Shown: positions 9,505 to 19,842 of the stretch, one piece after another | Layout of the letters: each line of letters begins with the position of its first letter | Numbering within the stretch: the stretch's first letter is position 1 | Origin: Skermanella stibiiresistens SB22 | GTDB taxonomy: Bacteria; Pseudomonadota; Alphaproteobacteria; Azospirillales; Azospirillaceae | Length of the DNA: 64,000 nt | Assembly (NCBI RefSeq): GCF_000576635.1 | Contig: NZ_AVFL01000025.1 | Coordinates: forward strand, 1 to 64,000 | Direction: 5' to 3' | Position numbers and translations under genes: made by a program | Notes under the pieces: model-generated | What the model was told of the DNA's origin: nothing | Seen by the model: only the letters and a program-made list of their open reading frames with translations | Database searches by the model: none

Positions 9505-10376
9505 GCCCTCGCGATGTCGTCCTGACCTTGTTCGTGATGGTCATCTGGGGCGTCAATTTCGCGGTGGCCAAGTACGGCCTGCGCGAGTTCTCGCCGATGC
9601 TCCTGATGTGCCTGCGCTTCGCCATGGTGGCGGTGATGCTGGTGCCTTTCGTCAGGATCCCCTGGGGCCAGATGAAGGGCATCCTCGTCCTATCGGTCCT
9701 GCTGGGAGGTTTGCACTTTCCCCTGATGTTCACCGGATTGACCAAGGTCGACGCGGCGGCGGCCTCGATCGCGATCCAGCTCCAGGTGCCGTTCTCCTCG
9801 CTGCTGGCGGCGTTGCTCTACAAGGACAAGCTGGGCTGGCGGCGTGGGTTGGGCATGGCGATCTCGTTCGCCGGCGTCATGGTGATCGCGGGCGAGCCCC
9901 GCGCCATGGGCGGTGGCTTCTACCTGGGGCTGGTGGTGATCGCGGCGCTGATCTTCTCGGTCGTCAATATCCAGATCCGGCGGATCGGCTCGATCAGCGG
10001 CTTCGCCCTCAACGGCTGGATGGCGGCCCTCGCGGCGCCGCAGTTGCTGATCGTCTCGCTGCTGACCGAGACGGGCCAGATCGAGATGATCCGATCCTCC
10101 ACCTGGGTTGGCTGGTCGAGCATCGCCTATATGGCCATCCTGGTCACGATCGTCTCCTACGCCATCTGGTATCGCCTGGTCCGGCGCTACCAAGTCAACC
10201 AGACCATGCCGTGGACCCTGCTCGTCCCGGTCTTCGGCGTGCTGTCGGGAATCCTGATGCTGGGCGAGCCGCTGACCCCGGCCATGATGGTCGGCGGCAC
10301 CCTGACGCTGATGGGCGTCGCGGTGATCATGATCCGCAAGGTCCCCAAGCAGAACCAGAACCAGTCGGCGACATGA
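9501..10376 (+). CDS. EamA/DMT-family transporter (metabolite exporter)
   Basis: An inner-membrane drug/metabolite transporter of about 291 residues with ten hydrophobic segments in two EamA repeats. The first begins LTLFVMVIWGVNFAVAKYGL and the second FYLGLVVIAALIFSVVNIQI. The sequence is closest in character to the O-acetylserine/cysteine exporter YdeD branch, but the substrate cannot be assigned. I chose TTG 9501, which overlaps the ABC-F stop and follows GGAAG at 7-nt spacing. An in-frame ATG at 9456 would add 15 residues. The stop overlaps the following amidase start (ATGA). Confidence 0.88.
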   Translation: MSPRDVVLTLFVMVIWGVNFAVAKYGLREFSPMLLMCLRFAMVAVMLVPFVRIPWGQMKGILVLSVLLGGLHFPLMFTGLTKVDAAAASIAIQLQVPFSSLLAALLYKDKLGWRRGLGMAISFAGVMVIAGEPRAMGGGFYLGLVVIAALIFSVVNIQIRRIGSISGFALNGWMAALAAPQLLIVSLLTETGQIEMIRSSTWVGWSSIAYMAILVTIVSYAIWYRLVRRYQVNQTMPWTLLVPVFGVLSGILMLGEPLTPAMMVGGTLTLMGVAVIMIRKVPKQNQNQSAT

Positions 10377-11098
10377 CCCTCCCGCCCACCCCCCGCTCGC
10401 CTAACCACGGCCCCCGTCCGGACGGCGTCCCCGTCGACATCCTGCTGGTCCACTACACCGGCATGCCGACGGGCGCCCTGGCGCTGGAACGGTTGTGCGA
10501 CCCGGCGGCGCAGGTCAGCGCCCATTACCTGGTGGACGAGGACGGCACCGTCTTTTCCCTGGTCCCGGAGGACAGGCGCGCGTGGCACGCCGGCGTCGGC
10601 TTCTGGCGGGGCGAGCGCGACATCAACAGCCGGTCGGTTGGGGTGGAACTGGTCAATCCCGGTCACGAATGGGGATACCGGCCCTTTCCGGCCACCCAGA
10701 TGGACGCCTTCGCCGATCTGGCGCGGGGGATTTTGGATCGGCATGGGATTTCGCCCCACCGGGTGCTCGCCCACTCCGATATCGCCCCCTCGCGCAAGGA
10801 GGACCCCGGCGAGCTGTTCGATTGGCGCGGTCTGGCGGCCCGGGGGATCGGGTTCTGGCCGGAGCCCGACGCCCGCGACGAAGGACCGGGTTACGCCTTC
10901 GCCGAAGCCCAGACTCTCCTGGCCCGGTTCGGCTATGAGGTGCCGGCGACCGGCGTTCCGGACGCTCCCACACGGGTCGCCGCGACCGCGTTCCAGCGGC
11001 GCTTTCTGCCGGATCGTCTGGGTTTCGGTTTGGATGGCGCCTTCATGCGGATGCTAAGGGCGGCGGTGCGGCAAACGGACGCCCTCGATCGCCGCTGA
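10373..11098 (+). CDS. AmpD-like N-acetylmuramoyl-L-alanine amidase with C-terminal peptidoglycan-binding domain
   Basis: A 241-residue protein that cleaves the amide between MurNAc (or anhydroMurNAc) and the stem peptide. The Amidase_2 domain spans residues 20-165. Zinc ligands are expected at His27 (LLVHYTG), the His of VLAHSDIAP and the Asp of RKEDPGELF. The conserved NSRSVGVELVNPGHEW block is present. Residues 175-235 resemble a PG_binding_1 helical domain (ALLARFGYEVP...VAATAFQRRF). There is no signal peptide, so it is probably cytosolic and acts in muropeptide recycling, as for AmpD, rather than as an exported AmiD. It overlaps the EamA gene by four bases. Confidence 0.92.
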   Translation: MTLPPTPRSPNHGPRPDGVPVDILLVHYTGMPTGALALERLCDPAAQVSAHYLVDEDGTVFSLVPEDRRAWHAGVGFWRGERDINSRSVGVELVNPGHEWGYRPFPATQMDAFADLARGILDRHGISPHRVLAHSDIAPSRKEDPGELFDWRGLAARGIGFWPEPDARDEGPGYAFAEAQTLLARFGYEVPATGVPDAPTRVAATAFQRRFLPDRLGFGLDGAFMRMLRAAVRQTDALDRR

Positions 11099-11173
11099 GG
11101 TGAGGCTGATCGAAATTGGACGCCTCGGCCTTGCAATTCTGTTGCATCGCACTCGCCGAGTCCCTAAGTTCCG

Positions 11174-11597
<424 letters not shown>

Positions 11598-12112
11598 CAA
11601 CGTATTTAAGAAAAAGCTAATTCAACCAAATGTACGCCACAGGCGTCTTTGGGATTTCGTGGGTCCAGGGTTGGGACAAAGGTGTGACGTAGCGGGATAA
11701 CCCTGTGGACAAGCTGTTGATGACTCCTTGGACAGCTTTCCGAAGGGTCATCCGCATAACCGAGTCGTACATTGATTCAAGGACTCGCCCCCTCCACCCT
11801 CCCCTTTGTTATAGGAACAAATAGTGAACAGAATTAATTAATGGGCTTAAGATTAACTTGATGTTTAGGTTTTGCCCACCCCCTCGGAACCACGCAATCC
11901 AACCTTGAATAAACACGAACGCAGTAGCGAAATTTCTTGATTCCAAAGGCCAATTACTGGCAACGGCATTGACTGCCCATGAAAACCCATGGTATCCCAT
12001 ACTCACCCAAGCTACTGGTTTGGCACCCATAGGGCGTACCTCCCTGGGGCGTCCTAGCCAAAGCGAAGGTGGTGCGGCTCCGATTGATTGGACCGCAGGG
12101 CTCGAGGGTTAA
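11598..12112. other. 515-bp gene-free leader between rnpB and mraZ
   Basis: No credible coding frame is seen on either strand. About 11805-11960 is distinctly AT-rich against the surrounding GC-rich DNA, for example the GAATTAATTAATGGGC run near 11832. The 3' part holds the phased CCCA repeats annotated separately. This is the expected place for the dcw promoter and a long mraZ 5' UTR, but I cannot assign -35/-10 boxes with confidence. Confidence 0.6.
11976..12029 (-). promoter_or_regulatory. Phased TGGG repeats, probable MraZ operator
   Basis: CCCA (TGGG on the minus strand) occurs at 11976, 11986, 11996, 12006 and again at 12026. The spacing is exactly 10 bp with one position skipped. In Escherichia coli, MraZ represses its own promoter by binding TGGG direct repeats spaced at 10 bp. 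The location 84-137 bp upstream of the mraZ start supports the same role here. The orientation relative to the gene and the presence of five copies are observations; binding is inferred. Confidence 0.7.
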
Positions 12113-12613
12113 ATGGCCATCTTCTTGTCCTCATACTTGAACAAAGTCGACAAGAAGGGCCGGGTGTCGGTGCCGGCTTCGTTTCGTGGCGTGCTGGCCA
12201 AGGACTCCCCCGAAGGCGTTGCGACCAGTGTCATCGTGTTCCGCTCCCTACAGTTTTCTGCACTCGAAGCGTGTAGCCCGGAGCACATGGACAGGCTGGC
12301 TGAAACTCTCGATCAGATGGACATCACGCCCGAGGAGCGTGACCTGTACCAGGTCGCCATCTTCGCGGACTCGGTCCAGCTCCAGATCGACGGCGAGGGC
12401 CGCGTCCTGCTGCCCCAGGACCTGATGGACTTCACCGGCATCACCGAGCAGGCGTCGTTCGTCGCGAACAACAAGACGTTCCAGATCTGGGAGCCGTCCG
12501 CCCACGCCGCCCGCCTGGAAGAGGCGCGCCGGCTCAGCAGGTCGGCGGGCCTGTCGCTCAGCACCATCAACCTGTCGGGCCGCAGGCCCGCCGCGGCCCC
12601 CGCGAAGGAATAG
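12113..12613 (+). CDS. mraZ: Transcriptional regulator MraZ
   Basis: The first gene of the dcw cluster. MraZ is a ring-forming DNA-binding protein with two AbrB-like half-domains that represses the cluster. The two repeats are visible: the first opens FLSSYLNKVDKKGRVSVPASFR (about residues 4-25) and the second runs through QLQIDGEGRVLLPQDLMDFTGI (about 86-107). The 166-residue length is slightly above the E. coli protein because of an Ala/Pro-rich tail. ATG 12113 follows GAGGG. Nine bases separate it from rsmH, whose strong site AGGAGG lies in the gap. Phased TGGG repeats upstream suggest autoregulation. Confidence 0.95.
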   Translation: MAIFLSSYLNKVDKKGRVSVPASFRGVLAKDSPEGVATSVIVFRSLQFSALEACSPEHMDRLAETLDQMDITPEERDLYQVAIFADSVQLQIDGEGRVLLPQDLMDFTGITEQASFVANNKTFQIWEPSAHAARLEEARRLSRSAGLSLSTINLSGRRPAAAPAKE

Positions 12614-12622
12614 GAGGACGGC

Positions 12623-13582
12623 ATGGCATCCACGCGCGAACACATCCCCGTCCTTCTCGACGAGGTGGTGGCGGCCCTGGCGCCCCGCGACGGCGGCGTC
12701 TACGTCGACGGCACCTTCGGTCGCGGCGGCTACGCGCGCGCCATCCTGGCCGCCGCCGATTGCGTCGTCTGGGGCATCGACCGCGATCCGGCGGCGATCG
12801 CGGCCGGCGCCGCCCTGGCGGCCGAGTTCCCGAGCCGGCTCAACGTCGTCGAGGGTCCATTCGGCGAGATGGACAGCCTGCTGCGCGACGCCGGCGTCGA
12901 GGGCGTCGACGGCGTCACCCTGGATCTCGGCGTGTCGTCGCCGCAGATCGACGACCCGGCGCGGGGTTTCTCGTTCCGCTCCGATGGGCCGCTCGACATG
13001 CGCATGGGAAATCATGGGATGACGGCGGCCGACGCGGTCAATTCCATGGCCGAGGACGATCTCGCCAACGTGATCTTCCGGCTGGGCGAGGAGCGGCTTT
13101 CACGCCGCGTGGCCCGGGCGATCGTCGCGGCCCGGACCGAGACCGCGATCGAACGGACCGGCCAGCTCGCCGACATCGTCCGGCGCGTCGTCCCGAAAAG
13201 CCGTGACGGCATCGATCCGGCGACCCGGACCTTCCAGGCGCTCCGCCTTCACGTCAACGACGAGATGGGCGAACTGGAGCGCGGGCTGGCGGCATCGGAA
13301 CGGCTGCTGCGTCCGGAGGGACGCTTGGCGGTGGTCTCGTTCCACTCGCTCGAGGACAGGCAAGTCAAGGAATTCCTGCGGCTAAGGTCGGGCAACGCCC
13401 CGGCCCCGTCGCGTCACGCACCGGTTGGACAGGGAGCCGAGCCGGCCCCCTCGTTCCGCCTGCTCACCCGCAAGCCCGTGACACCGGGCGACGCGGAACT
13501 CGTCAACAATCCCCGCGCGCGGTCAGCACGGCTGCGCGCGGCCGAACGCACGAAGGCACCGGCCTTCGAGGAGGCAGCATGA
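12623..13582 (+). CDS. rsmH: 16S rRNA (cytosine1402-N4)-methyltransferase RsmH
   Basis: Methylates N4 of C1402 in 16S rRNA using S-adenosylmethionine. At 319 residues it has normal length. Family blocks seen are [13 protein letters not shown] (residues 6-18), the SAM loop [12 protein letters not shown] (about 27-38), [19 protein letters not shown] and the C-terminal [13 protein letters not shown] / [15 protein letters not shown] segments. ATG 12623 has a good TAGGAGG. The stop overlaps the ftsL start, so the two are coupled in the dcw operon. Confidence 0.97.
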   Translation: MASTREHIPVLLDEVVAALAPRDGGVYVDGTFGRGGYARAILAAADCVVWGIDRDPAAIAAGAALAAEFPSRLNVVEGPFGEMDSLLRDAGVEGVDGVTLDLGVSSPQIDDPARGFSFRSDGPLDMRMGNHGMTAADAVNSMAEDDLANVIFRLGEERLSRRVARAIVAARTETAIERTGQLADIVRRVVPKSRDGIDPATRTFQALRLHVNDEMGELERGLAASERLLRPEGRLAVVSFHSLEDRQVKEFLRLRSGNAPAPSRHAPVGQGAEPAPSFRLLTRKPVTPGDAELVNNPRARSARLRAAERTKAPAFEEAA

Positions 13583-14004
13583 TCAGCAAGTCCACGGTGA
13601 TCTGGCTCGGTCTGGCGGGCCTCGCGAGCGGGGCGTTGTTCCACACCAGCTATAGGGTGCAGGCGCTGGGCGACGATCTATCCGGCCTCAACCGGGCGAT
13701 CATCCACGAGCAGGAGGCCATTCAGATCCTGAAGGCCGAATGGAGCTACATGAACGATCCGACCCGGATCGAGGAGATGTCGCGCCGGCATCTGGTGCTC
13801 GGGCCGACCACGGCCGATCAGATGCTGGCCTCGGTCGACGCCATCCCGAAGCGCCTGACGCCATTCGACCCCAACGCGCCGCATGGCCCGGCCCTGGTCG
13901 CCGGAACCACCGTCCCGATGCCGGCGCGGAAGCCGGGCGGCGTCTCGCCGGCGAGCGTGCCCGCCGGGTCGGTCGTTCTCGCCACCTACAAGGTCGCCCA
14001 ATGA
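13579..14004 (+). CDS. ftsL: Cell division protein FtsL
   Basis: A 141-residue single-pass inner-membrane protein of the FtsQLB divisome subcomplex. One hydrophobic segment lies near the N terminus ([15 protein letters not shown], about residues 7-21). A periplasmic helical coiled-coil stretch follows ([20 protein letters not shown]) ending in the ...[16 protein letters not shown] block typical of alphaproteobacterial FtsL. The sequence is poorly conserved, so position between rsmH and ftsI is a major part of the assignment. Both ends overlap the neighbours by four bases. Confidence 0.9.
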   Translation: MISKSTVIWLGLAGLASGALFHTSYRVQALGDDLSGLNRAIIHEQEAIQILKAEWSYMNDPTRIEEMSRRHLVLGPTTADQMLASVDAIPKRLTPFDPNAPHGPALVAGTTVPMPARKPGGVSPASVPAGSVVLATYKVAQ

Positions 14005-15815
14005 ACCAGGGCCGCCCAATGAGCGACATGCGCGCCTCCCCCCACGAGCGGATGACCCACCAGGGACAGACGCCCCGTCAGGATCACGCATACCCCGACC
14101 ATCCGGCGGCCCCGTCACCCGAGGCGCGCTTCGCGGAACCGCGCGCGAAGGGCCGCGCCGCCCACGCGCTGGAGCAGGCCCGCGGCCGGCTGATGGTGAC
14201 GGTCGCGGTCTTCGCGCTCGCCTTCGCCGCCGTCGGCGTCAAGCTGGTCGACGCCACGGTGATGAGCCAGGGCGGCGACACCGGCCTCGCGCAGGCGGCG
14301 TCGGCCCACGCCATCCCCGCCAGCCGCGCCGACATCATCGACCGCAATGGCGTGCTGCTGGCCAGCTCACTGGCGACCGCGTCGCTGCACGCCGATCCCA
14401 AGCTGGTGATCAACCCGGTCGAGGCGACCCAGAAGCTGGTCTCGGTCCTGACCGATCTCGACTATCAGGACACCCTGTCGAAGCTGAGGAGCGACAAGCG
14501 ATTCGTCTGGCTCAGGCGAAACCTGTCGCCGCGCGAGCACTACGAGGTCAACCGGCTGGGAATTCCCGGCCTGTACTTCCAGCGCGAGGAACGCCGGGTC
14601 TACCCCAACGCCAACCTGACCGCCCATGTCGTGGGATTCACCGGCATCGACAACAACGGCCTGATGGGCATCGAGCAGTCGTTCGACAGCCGCCTGCGCT
14701 CGTCCAGCGAGCCGGTGCAGCTGTCGCTGGACGTCCGCCTTCAGCATCTGGTAAAGCGCGAGCTCCAGGCCTCCGTGGACGAATTCCAGGGCTTGGGCGG
14801 CGCCGGCATGATCATGGATGTCAAGACCGGCGAAATCCTTGCGATGGTCTCCCTGCCCGACTTCGACCCGCACGCGCCGACCAACGACGAGAACGCCCGG
14901 TTCAACCGCAACACGCTCGGCGTGTACGAGATGGGCTCGACGTTCAAGATCTTCAATTCGGCCCTGGCGCTGGACTCCGGCAAGATCCGGATGGGCGACA
15001 GCTTCGACGCGACCAAGTCGATCCGTGTCGGACGTTTCTCGATCAGCGATTCCCACGGCAAGAACCGCTGGCTGACCGTTCCCGAGATCTTCAAGTATTC
15101 ATCCAACATCGGTTCGGTGCGGATGGCGCTGGAGGTCGGCACTCCGGCCCAGCGGGCGCTGATGGAACGTTTCGGCCTGCTGAAGCGCTCGCCGGTCGAA
15201 CTCCCCGAGGTTGGCACCCCGATGGTGCCGCACCCCTGGCGGGACGTCAGCACGATGACCATCGCGTTCGGCCACGGCTTGTCGGTCAGCCCGGTCCAGA
15301 TGACGTCGGCGGTGTCGGCCGCGATCAATGGCGGCGTGCTGCACCCCGCCACTCTGCTGAAGCGCGCACCCGGCACCGAAATTCCCGGACAACGCGTAAT
15401 TTCGCCACAAACCTCGGACCAAATCCGCCGTCTGATGCGTCTGGTGGTGACCGAAGGCACGGGTTCGTCGGCGGCCGCCCCAGGCTATCTGGTCGGCGGC
15501 AAGACCGGCACGGCCGAGAAGGTGAGCGGGCGTGGTGGCTACGCGAAGAAGGCCCTGTTGTCGTCGTTCGTCGCCGCCTTCCCGATCAACGATCCGCGTT
15601 ATCTGGTGATGGTGATGATCGACGAGCCGAAGGGCAACAAGCGCACCTTCGGCTACGCCACCGCCGGCTGGGTCGCGGCACCGCTGGCCGGTCGGGTGAT
15701 CAAGCAGGTCGGGCCCTTGCTGGGCATCAACCCGATCGACGAGAACCGGCCGGACATCCGCAACGCGACCGAAATCCATCTTGCCCCCAGGGGAAGCACC
15801 CTTGCGTCTTACTGA
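14001..15815 (+). CDS. ftsI: Penicillin-binding protein 3 / septal transpeptidase FtsI
   Basis: A 604-residue septal peptidoglycan DD-transpeptidase, monofunctional class B. A cytoplasmic, charged 60-residue N-terminus is followed by one membrane anchor (LMVTVAVFALAFAAVGVKLV, about 63-82) and a PBP dimer domain. The transpeptidase domain has all three motifs: STFK (catalytic Ser313, Lys316), SSN (367-369) and KTGT (501-504). ATG 14001 overlaps the ftsL stop. The 3' end overlaps the murE start. It works with FtsW, encoded further down the same cluster. Confidence 0.97.
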   Translation: MNQGRPMSDMRASPHERMTHQGQTPRQDHAYPDHPAAPSPEARFAEPRAKGRAAHALEQARGRLMVTVAVFALAFAAVGVKLVDATVMSQGGDTGLAQAASAHAIPASRADIIDRNGVLLASSLATASLHADPKLVINPVEATQKLVSVLTDLDYQDTLSKLRSDKRFVWLRRNLSPREHYEVNRLGIPGLYFQREERRVYPNANLTAHVVGFTGIDNNGLMGIEQSFDSRLRSSSEPVQLSLDVRLQHLVKRELQASVDEFQGLGGAGMIMDVKTGEILAMVSLPDFDPHAPTNDENARFNRNTLGVYEMGSTFKIFNSALALDSGKIRMGDSFDATKSIRVGRFSISDSHGKNRWLTVPEIFKYSSNIGSVRMALEVGTPAQRALMERFGLLKRSPVELPEVGTPMVPHPWRDVSTMTIAFGHGLSVSPVQMTSAVSAAINGGVLHPATLLKRAPGTEIPGQRVISPQTSDQIRRLMRLVVTEGTGSSAAAPGYLVGGKTGTAEKVSGRGGYAKKALLSSFVAAFPINDPRYLVMVMIDEPKGNKRTFGYATAGWVAAPLAGRVIKQVGPLLGINPIDENRPDIRNATEIHLAPRGSTLASY

Positions 15816-17259
15816 CCTCGTCTCCTCCGAAGCGACCCCATCCGTGCCGTCCCAGGCCCGCGATCCCCTGATCGCGGGCCTGACGAGCGATTCCCGCGCG
15901 GTCAAGCCGGGTTTCCTCTTCGCGGCGCTGGCGGGCGGCAAGGTTGACGGCGCGGCCTTCGTGGCCGAGGCCGTCGCCAAGGGGGCGGTCGCGATCCTGG
16001 GAGCGCCCGGCACGAAGGCGCCGGACGGCGTGCCGGTGATCGAGGACGCGAACCCGCGCCGACGGCTGGCCCTGATGGCGGCCCGCTTCTTCGGTCGTCA
16101 GCCGGCCCATGTGGCGGCGGTGACCGGCACCAACGGCAAGACCTCGACCGTGCAGTTCGCCCGCCAACTTTGGACACTTCTCGGGAACAAGGCGGCCAGC
16201 CTCGGCACGCTCGGCGTCACGGCGCCGGGAGTGGAGAAATACGGTTCGCTGACCACGCCCGACACGGTGTCGCTGCACCAGGTCCTGGCCGAACTGGCGG
16301 ACGCCGGTGTCGATCACCTCGCCCTGGAGGCGTCGAGCCATGGGCTGGACCAGTACCGCCTGGACGGCGTCAGGATCGAGGCGGCGGGCTTCACGAATTT
16401 GTCACGCGACCACCTGGACTACCACGGTAGTATGGAGGCTTACCTCGCGGCCAAGTCGATGCTGTTCGACCGCGTCCTGCTCCCCGGCGGGACGGCGGTG
16501 CTGAACACGGACGCGCCCGAGTTCAACCCTCTGTCAGAGCTGTCTTCCCGGCGTGGTCACCGCCTGATCGGCTACGGCACCCAGGCGAAGGAACTTCACG
16601 TGCTCGATCTGACGCCCCTGCCCCATGGACAGCGCCTGAAGCTGGCCGTGTTCGGCCGGGTCCACGACATTCACCTGCCACTCGCCGGGCGCTTCCAGTG
16701 CATGAACGCGCTGTGCGCGCTGGGCTTGGCGATCGGCGCGGGCGCCCAACCCGACGAGGCGGCATCCGCCCTGGAGAAGCTGGACGGTGTCCGCGGCCGG
16801 CTGGAGTTGGTCGCCACGCACCCCTCGGGCGCTCCCATCTACGTCGATTACGCCCACACGCCGGACGCGCTGGAAACCGTGCTGACCGCGCTACGGCCGC
16901 ACGCGAGGAAGCGGCTGGTGGTGGTGTTCGGCTGCGGCGGAGACCGCGACCGCGGCAAGCGCCCGGTGATGGGCGGTTTGGCCCATCGGCTGGCCGACCG
17001 CGCCATCGTCACCGACGACAATCCGCGCACCGAGGTGGCGGCGGAGATCCGCCGCGAGGTGATGGCCGGCTGCCCATGCTCCGAGGAGATCGGCGACCGC
17101 GCCGCCGCGATCCGCGCCGCGATCCGCGAGCTGGACGAGGGCGACGTGCTGGTGATCGCCGGCAAGGGTCACGAGCGGGGCCAAATCGTCGGCACCGAGG
17201 TCCGGCCTTTCGATGACGCCGACGAGGCCCGCGAAGCCCTGCGGGAGATGAGGGTCTGA
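15802..17259 (+). CDS. murE: UDP-N-acetylmuramoyl-L-alanyl-D-glutamate--2,6-diaminopimelate ligase
   Basis: Adds meso-diaminopimelate to UDP-MurNAc-L-Ala-D-Glu. The ATP loop TGTNGKTST (near 16120-16150) is present, as are the N-terminal LTSDSRAVKPGFLFAAL domain and the DAP-selecting DDNPRTE motif near the C terminus, which fits the usual Gram-negative meso-DAP peptide. Start choice: TTG 15802 (MRLTDLVSSE) lies 8 nt after AGGGGA and overlaps the end of ftsI by 14 bases. An upstream in-frame TTG at 15781 is less well served. That gives 485 residues. The stop overlaps the murF start (TGATG). Confidence 0.95.
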   Translation: MRLTDLVSSEATPSVPSQARDPLIAGLTSDSRAVKPGFLFAALAGGKVDGAAFVAEAVAKGAVAILGAPGTKAPDGVPVIEDANPRRRLALMAARFFGRQPAHVAAVTGTNGKTSTVQFARQLWTLLGNKAASLGTLGVTAPGVEKYGSLTTPDTVSLHQVLAELADAGVDHLALEASSHGLDQYRLDGVRIEAAGFTNLSRDHLDYHGSMEAYLAAKSMLFDRVLLPGGTAVLNTDAPEFNPLSELSSRRGHRLIGYGTQAKELHVLDLTPLPHGQRLKLAVFGRVHDIHLPLAGRFQCMNALCALGLAIGAGAQPDEAASALEKLDGVRGRLELVATHPSGAPIYVDYAHTPDALETVLTALRPHARKRLVVVFGCGGDRDRGKRPVMGGLAHRLADRAIVTDDNPRTEVAAEIRREVMAGCPCSEEIGDRAAAIRAAIRELDEGDVLVIAGKGHERGQIVGTEVRPFDDADEAREALREMRV

Positions 17260-18740
17260 TGACGCGTACCGAACTCCCCGTCCTATGGACCGCCGGTGAC
17301 ACGGCGGCCGCCACCAACGGCACGTCCCAAGGGCCCGACTGGAACGCCACTGGCGTGTCGATCGACAGCCGCACCGTCAATCCGGGCGACTTGTTCATCG
17401 CGCTGTCCGGTCCGAATTTCGACGGCCACGCCTATGTCGCCAGCGCCTTGGCCGCTGGTGCCGCCGCCGCCGTGGTCTCCCGCCGGCCGGATGGCGTCGC
17501 CGCCGACGCGCCGCTGGTCCTGGTCGAGGACACCTTCGCCGCCCTCCAGGATTTGGGTTCGGTGGCGAGGCTGCGGTCGAACGCCCGGATCGTCGCCGTC
17601 ACCGGCTCGGTCGGCAAGACCAGCACCAAGGAGGCGCTCGGGACCTGCCTCGCGGCGCTGGCCCCGACCTTCGCCACGGTCGGCAGTCTCAACAACCATT
17701 GGGGCGTGCCGCTCAGCCTCGCGCGGATGCCGCCAGATTGCACCTACGCCGTGTTCGAGCTGGGCATGAACCACGCCGGGGAGATCGGGCCGCTTTCCCG
17801 GCAGGTCCGTCCCGACGTGGCGGTCATCACCAACATCGAGGCGGTCCATCTGGCCCACTTCGCCTCGGTCGAGGCCATCGCGGACGCCAAGGCCGAGATC
17901 TTCGAGGGCATGGCGCCCAACGGCGCGGTCGTGCTCAACCGCGACAACCCCCACTACGCCCGCTTGGTCGCCGCCGCCCGGACCCGCGGCCTGTCCCGCG
18001 TGCTCGGGTTCGGCAAGGCGGACGACGCGGCGGCCCGGCTGACCGACTGCTCGATCCACGCGACGTGCAGCGCCGTCACGGCGGTGATCCTGGGCGAGAC
18101 GCTGCGCTACTGCCTCAGCCTGCCCGGCCGCCATCACGTGACGAACAGCTTGGCCGTGCTGCTGGCGGTCCACGCGCTGGGTGGCGATGTCGCGGCGGCG
18201 GCCCGGGCGCTGGCGACCTTGAAGCCGATCAAGGGCCGCGGCGTGCGCCGCCGCGTCCAGTTGGCCCAGGGTGCGGCCACCGTGATCGACGAGAGCTACA
18301 ACGCCAGCCCGGTCTCGATGGAGGCCGCCTTCCAGGTGCTCGCCAAGAGCGATCCCGGCGTCGGCGGCCGCCGCATCGCCGTGCTGGGCGACATGCTGGA
18401 GCTTGGCGAGCGCGCCCCGCAGCTTCACCTCGCCTTGGCCGAGCCGCTCAAGGCGGCCGGCGCCGATCTGGTGTTTTGCTGCGGCCCCAACATGAGGCGC
18501 CTGTTCGACAAGCTGCCCGCCGCGGCGCGGGGCGCCTGGGAGGAGACCAGCGCCGCCCTGGCGCCCCGGCTGGCGGCGGCGGTGCGGGCCGGCGACATCC
18601 TGATGGTCAAAGGGTCGCTGGGCAGCAGGATGGCGCTCCTGGTCGAGGCCGTCGCGGCGCTCGACACCTCCTCGACCTCCACCAAACCTTCAACCGAGAC
18701 ACCCAAAGACGAGGCGGCACGCGCCGCACGGCAGGGCTGA
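17259..18740 (+). CDS. murF: UDP-N-acetylmuramoyl-tripeptide--D-alanyl-D-alanine ligase
   Basis: Attaches D-Ala-D-Ala to complete the UDP-MurNAc pentapeptide. It is a 493-residue Mur ligase. The N-terminal SIDSRTVNPGDLFIAL motif, the ATP loop VTGSVGKTSTKEAL (about residues 115-128), FELGMNHAGEIGPL and the DESYNASPVSM block of the C-terminal domain identify MurF. It starts at ATG 17259 overlapping the murE stop. A Thr/Ser/Pro-rich tail follows the last conserved block. Twelve bases separate it from mraY. Confidence 0.96.
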   Translation: MTRTELPVLWTAGDTAAATNGTSQGPDWNATGVSIDSRTVNPGDLFIALSGPNFDGHAYVASALAAGAAAAVVSRRPDGVAADAPLVLVEDTFAALQDLGSVARLRSNARIVAVTGSVGKTSTKEALGTCLAALAPTFATVGSLNNHWGVPLSLARMPPDCTYAVFELGMNHAGEIGPLSRQVRPDVAVITNIEAVHLAHFASVEAIADAKAEIFEGMAPNGAVVLNRDNPHYARLVAAARTRGLSRVLGFGKADDAAARLTDCSIHATCSAVTAVILGETLRYCLSLPGRHHVTNSLAVLLAVHALGGDVAAAARALATLKPIKGRGVRRRVQLAQGAATVIDESYNASPVSMEAAFQVLAKSDPGVGGRRIAVLGDMLELGERAPQLHLALAEPLKAAGADLVFCCGPNMRRLFDKLPAAARGAWEETSAALAPRLAAAVRAGDILMVKGSLGSRMALLVEAVAALDTSSTSTKPSTETPKDEAARAARQG

Positions 18741-18752
18741 GGCGACCTATCG

Positions 18753-19838
18753 ATGCTTTACCACCTGCTGTTTCCCCTGGCGGATGATTTCATCCTCTTC
18801 AACCTGTTCCGGTACATCACGTTCCGGACGGGCGGGGCGATCCTGACCGCGTCGGTCATCAGCTTCGTCTTCTTCCCCACCCTGATCCGCTGGCTCAAGA
18901 GCAAGCAGGGCGAGGGCCAGCCGATCCGCAGCGACGGACCGGAGACCCACCAGAAGAAGAAGGGCACGCCCACCATGGGCGGGCTGATGATCATGATCGC
19001 GGTCATGATCAGCACCCTGCTGTGGGCCGATCTGACCAACCTGTTCGTCTGGGTCGTCCTGATGGTCACCCTCGGCTTTGGCTTGATCGGCTTTGGCGAC
19101 GACTTCCTCAAGCTGACCAAGCGCAACACCAAGGGCCTGCCGGGCAAGCTCAAGCTGGCCGGACAGATCGGCATCGGCGGCGCCGCGGCGCTGATCCTGG
19201 CGATCTTCGCCCGGGACACCGTGTCCCACGGCTTGGCCGTGCCGTTCATGAAGGACCTGCTGATCGACCTCGGCTGGTTCTTCGTGCCGATGGCGGTGTT
19301 CGTCATGGTCGGCGCCAGCAACGCGGTCAACCTGACAGACGGGTTGGACGGGCTGGCGATCGTGCCGGTGATGATCGCGGCCAGCTGCTTCGGCCTGATC
19401 GCGTATCTGGTCGGCAACATCGTGTTCGCCAACTACCTCCAGATCCACCACGTTCCGGGCACCGGCGAACTGGCGGTGTTCTGCGGCGCCATGGTCGGCG
19501 CCGGGCTGGGCTTCCTGTGGTTCAACGCTCCCCCCGCCATGGTCTTCATGGGCGACACCGGGTCGCTGTCGATCGGCGGGGCTCTGGGGGCCATCAGCGT
19601 GATCACCAAGCACGAACTGGTGCTGGCGATCATCGGCGGGCTGTTCGTGCTCGAGACCGTCTCGGTGATCGTCCAGGTCACGTCGTACAAGCTGACCGGC
19701 AAGCGCGTGTTCCGCATGGCGCCGCTGCACCATCACTTCGAGAAGAAGGGCTGGGCCGAACCGACCGTCGTGATCCGCTTCTGGATCATCGCCGTCGTGC
19801 TGGCGCTGGTCGGCCTGTCCACCCTTAAGCTGCGGTGA
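18753..19838 (+). CDS. mraY: Phospho-N-acetylmuramoyl-pentapeptide-transferase
   Basis: An integral membrane enzyme that moves phospho-MurNAc-pentapeptide onto undecaprenyl phosphate to make lipid I. Its 361 residues contain about ten hydrophobic segments. Diagnostic blocks are [10 protein letters not shown] (about residues 70-79), [17 protein letters not shown] with the catalytic Asp pair, [13 protein letters not shown], and the C-terminal [15 protein letters not shown] loop. ATG 18753 follows GAGGCGACC. It is 4 bp from murD. Confidence 0.97.
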   Translation: MLYHLLFPLADDFILFNLFRYITFRTGGAILTASVISFVFFPTLIRWLKSKQGEGQPIRSDGPETHQKKKGTPTMGGLMIMIAVMISTLLWADLTNLFVWVVLMVTLGFGLIGFGDDFLKLTKRNTKGLPGKLKLAGQIGIGGAAALILAIFARDTVSHGLAVPFMKDLLIDLGWFFVPMAVFVMVGASNAVNLTDGLDGLAIVPVMIAASCFGLIAYLVGNIVFANYLQIHHVPGTGELAVFCGAMVGAGLGFLWFNAPPAMVFMGDTGSLSIGGALGAISVITKHELVLAIIGGLFVLETVSVIVQVTSYKLTGKRVFRMAPLHHHFEKKGWAEPTVVIRFWIIAVVLALVGLSTLKLR

Positions 19839-19842
19839 CGGC

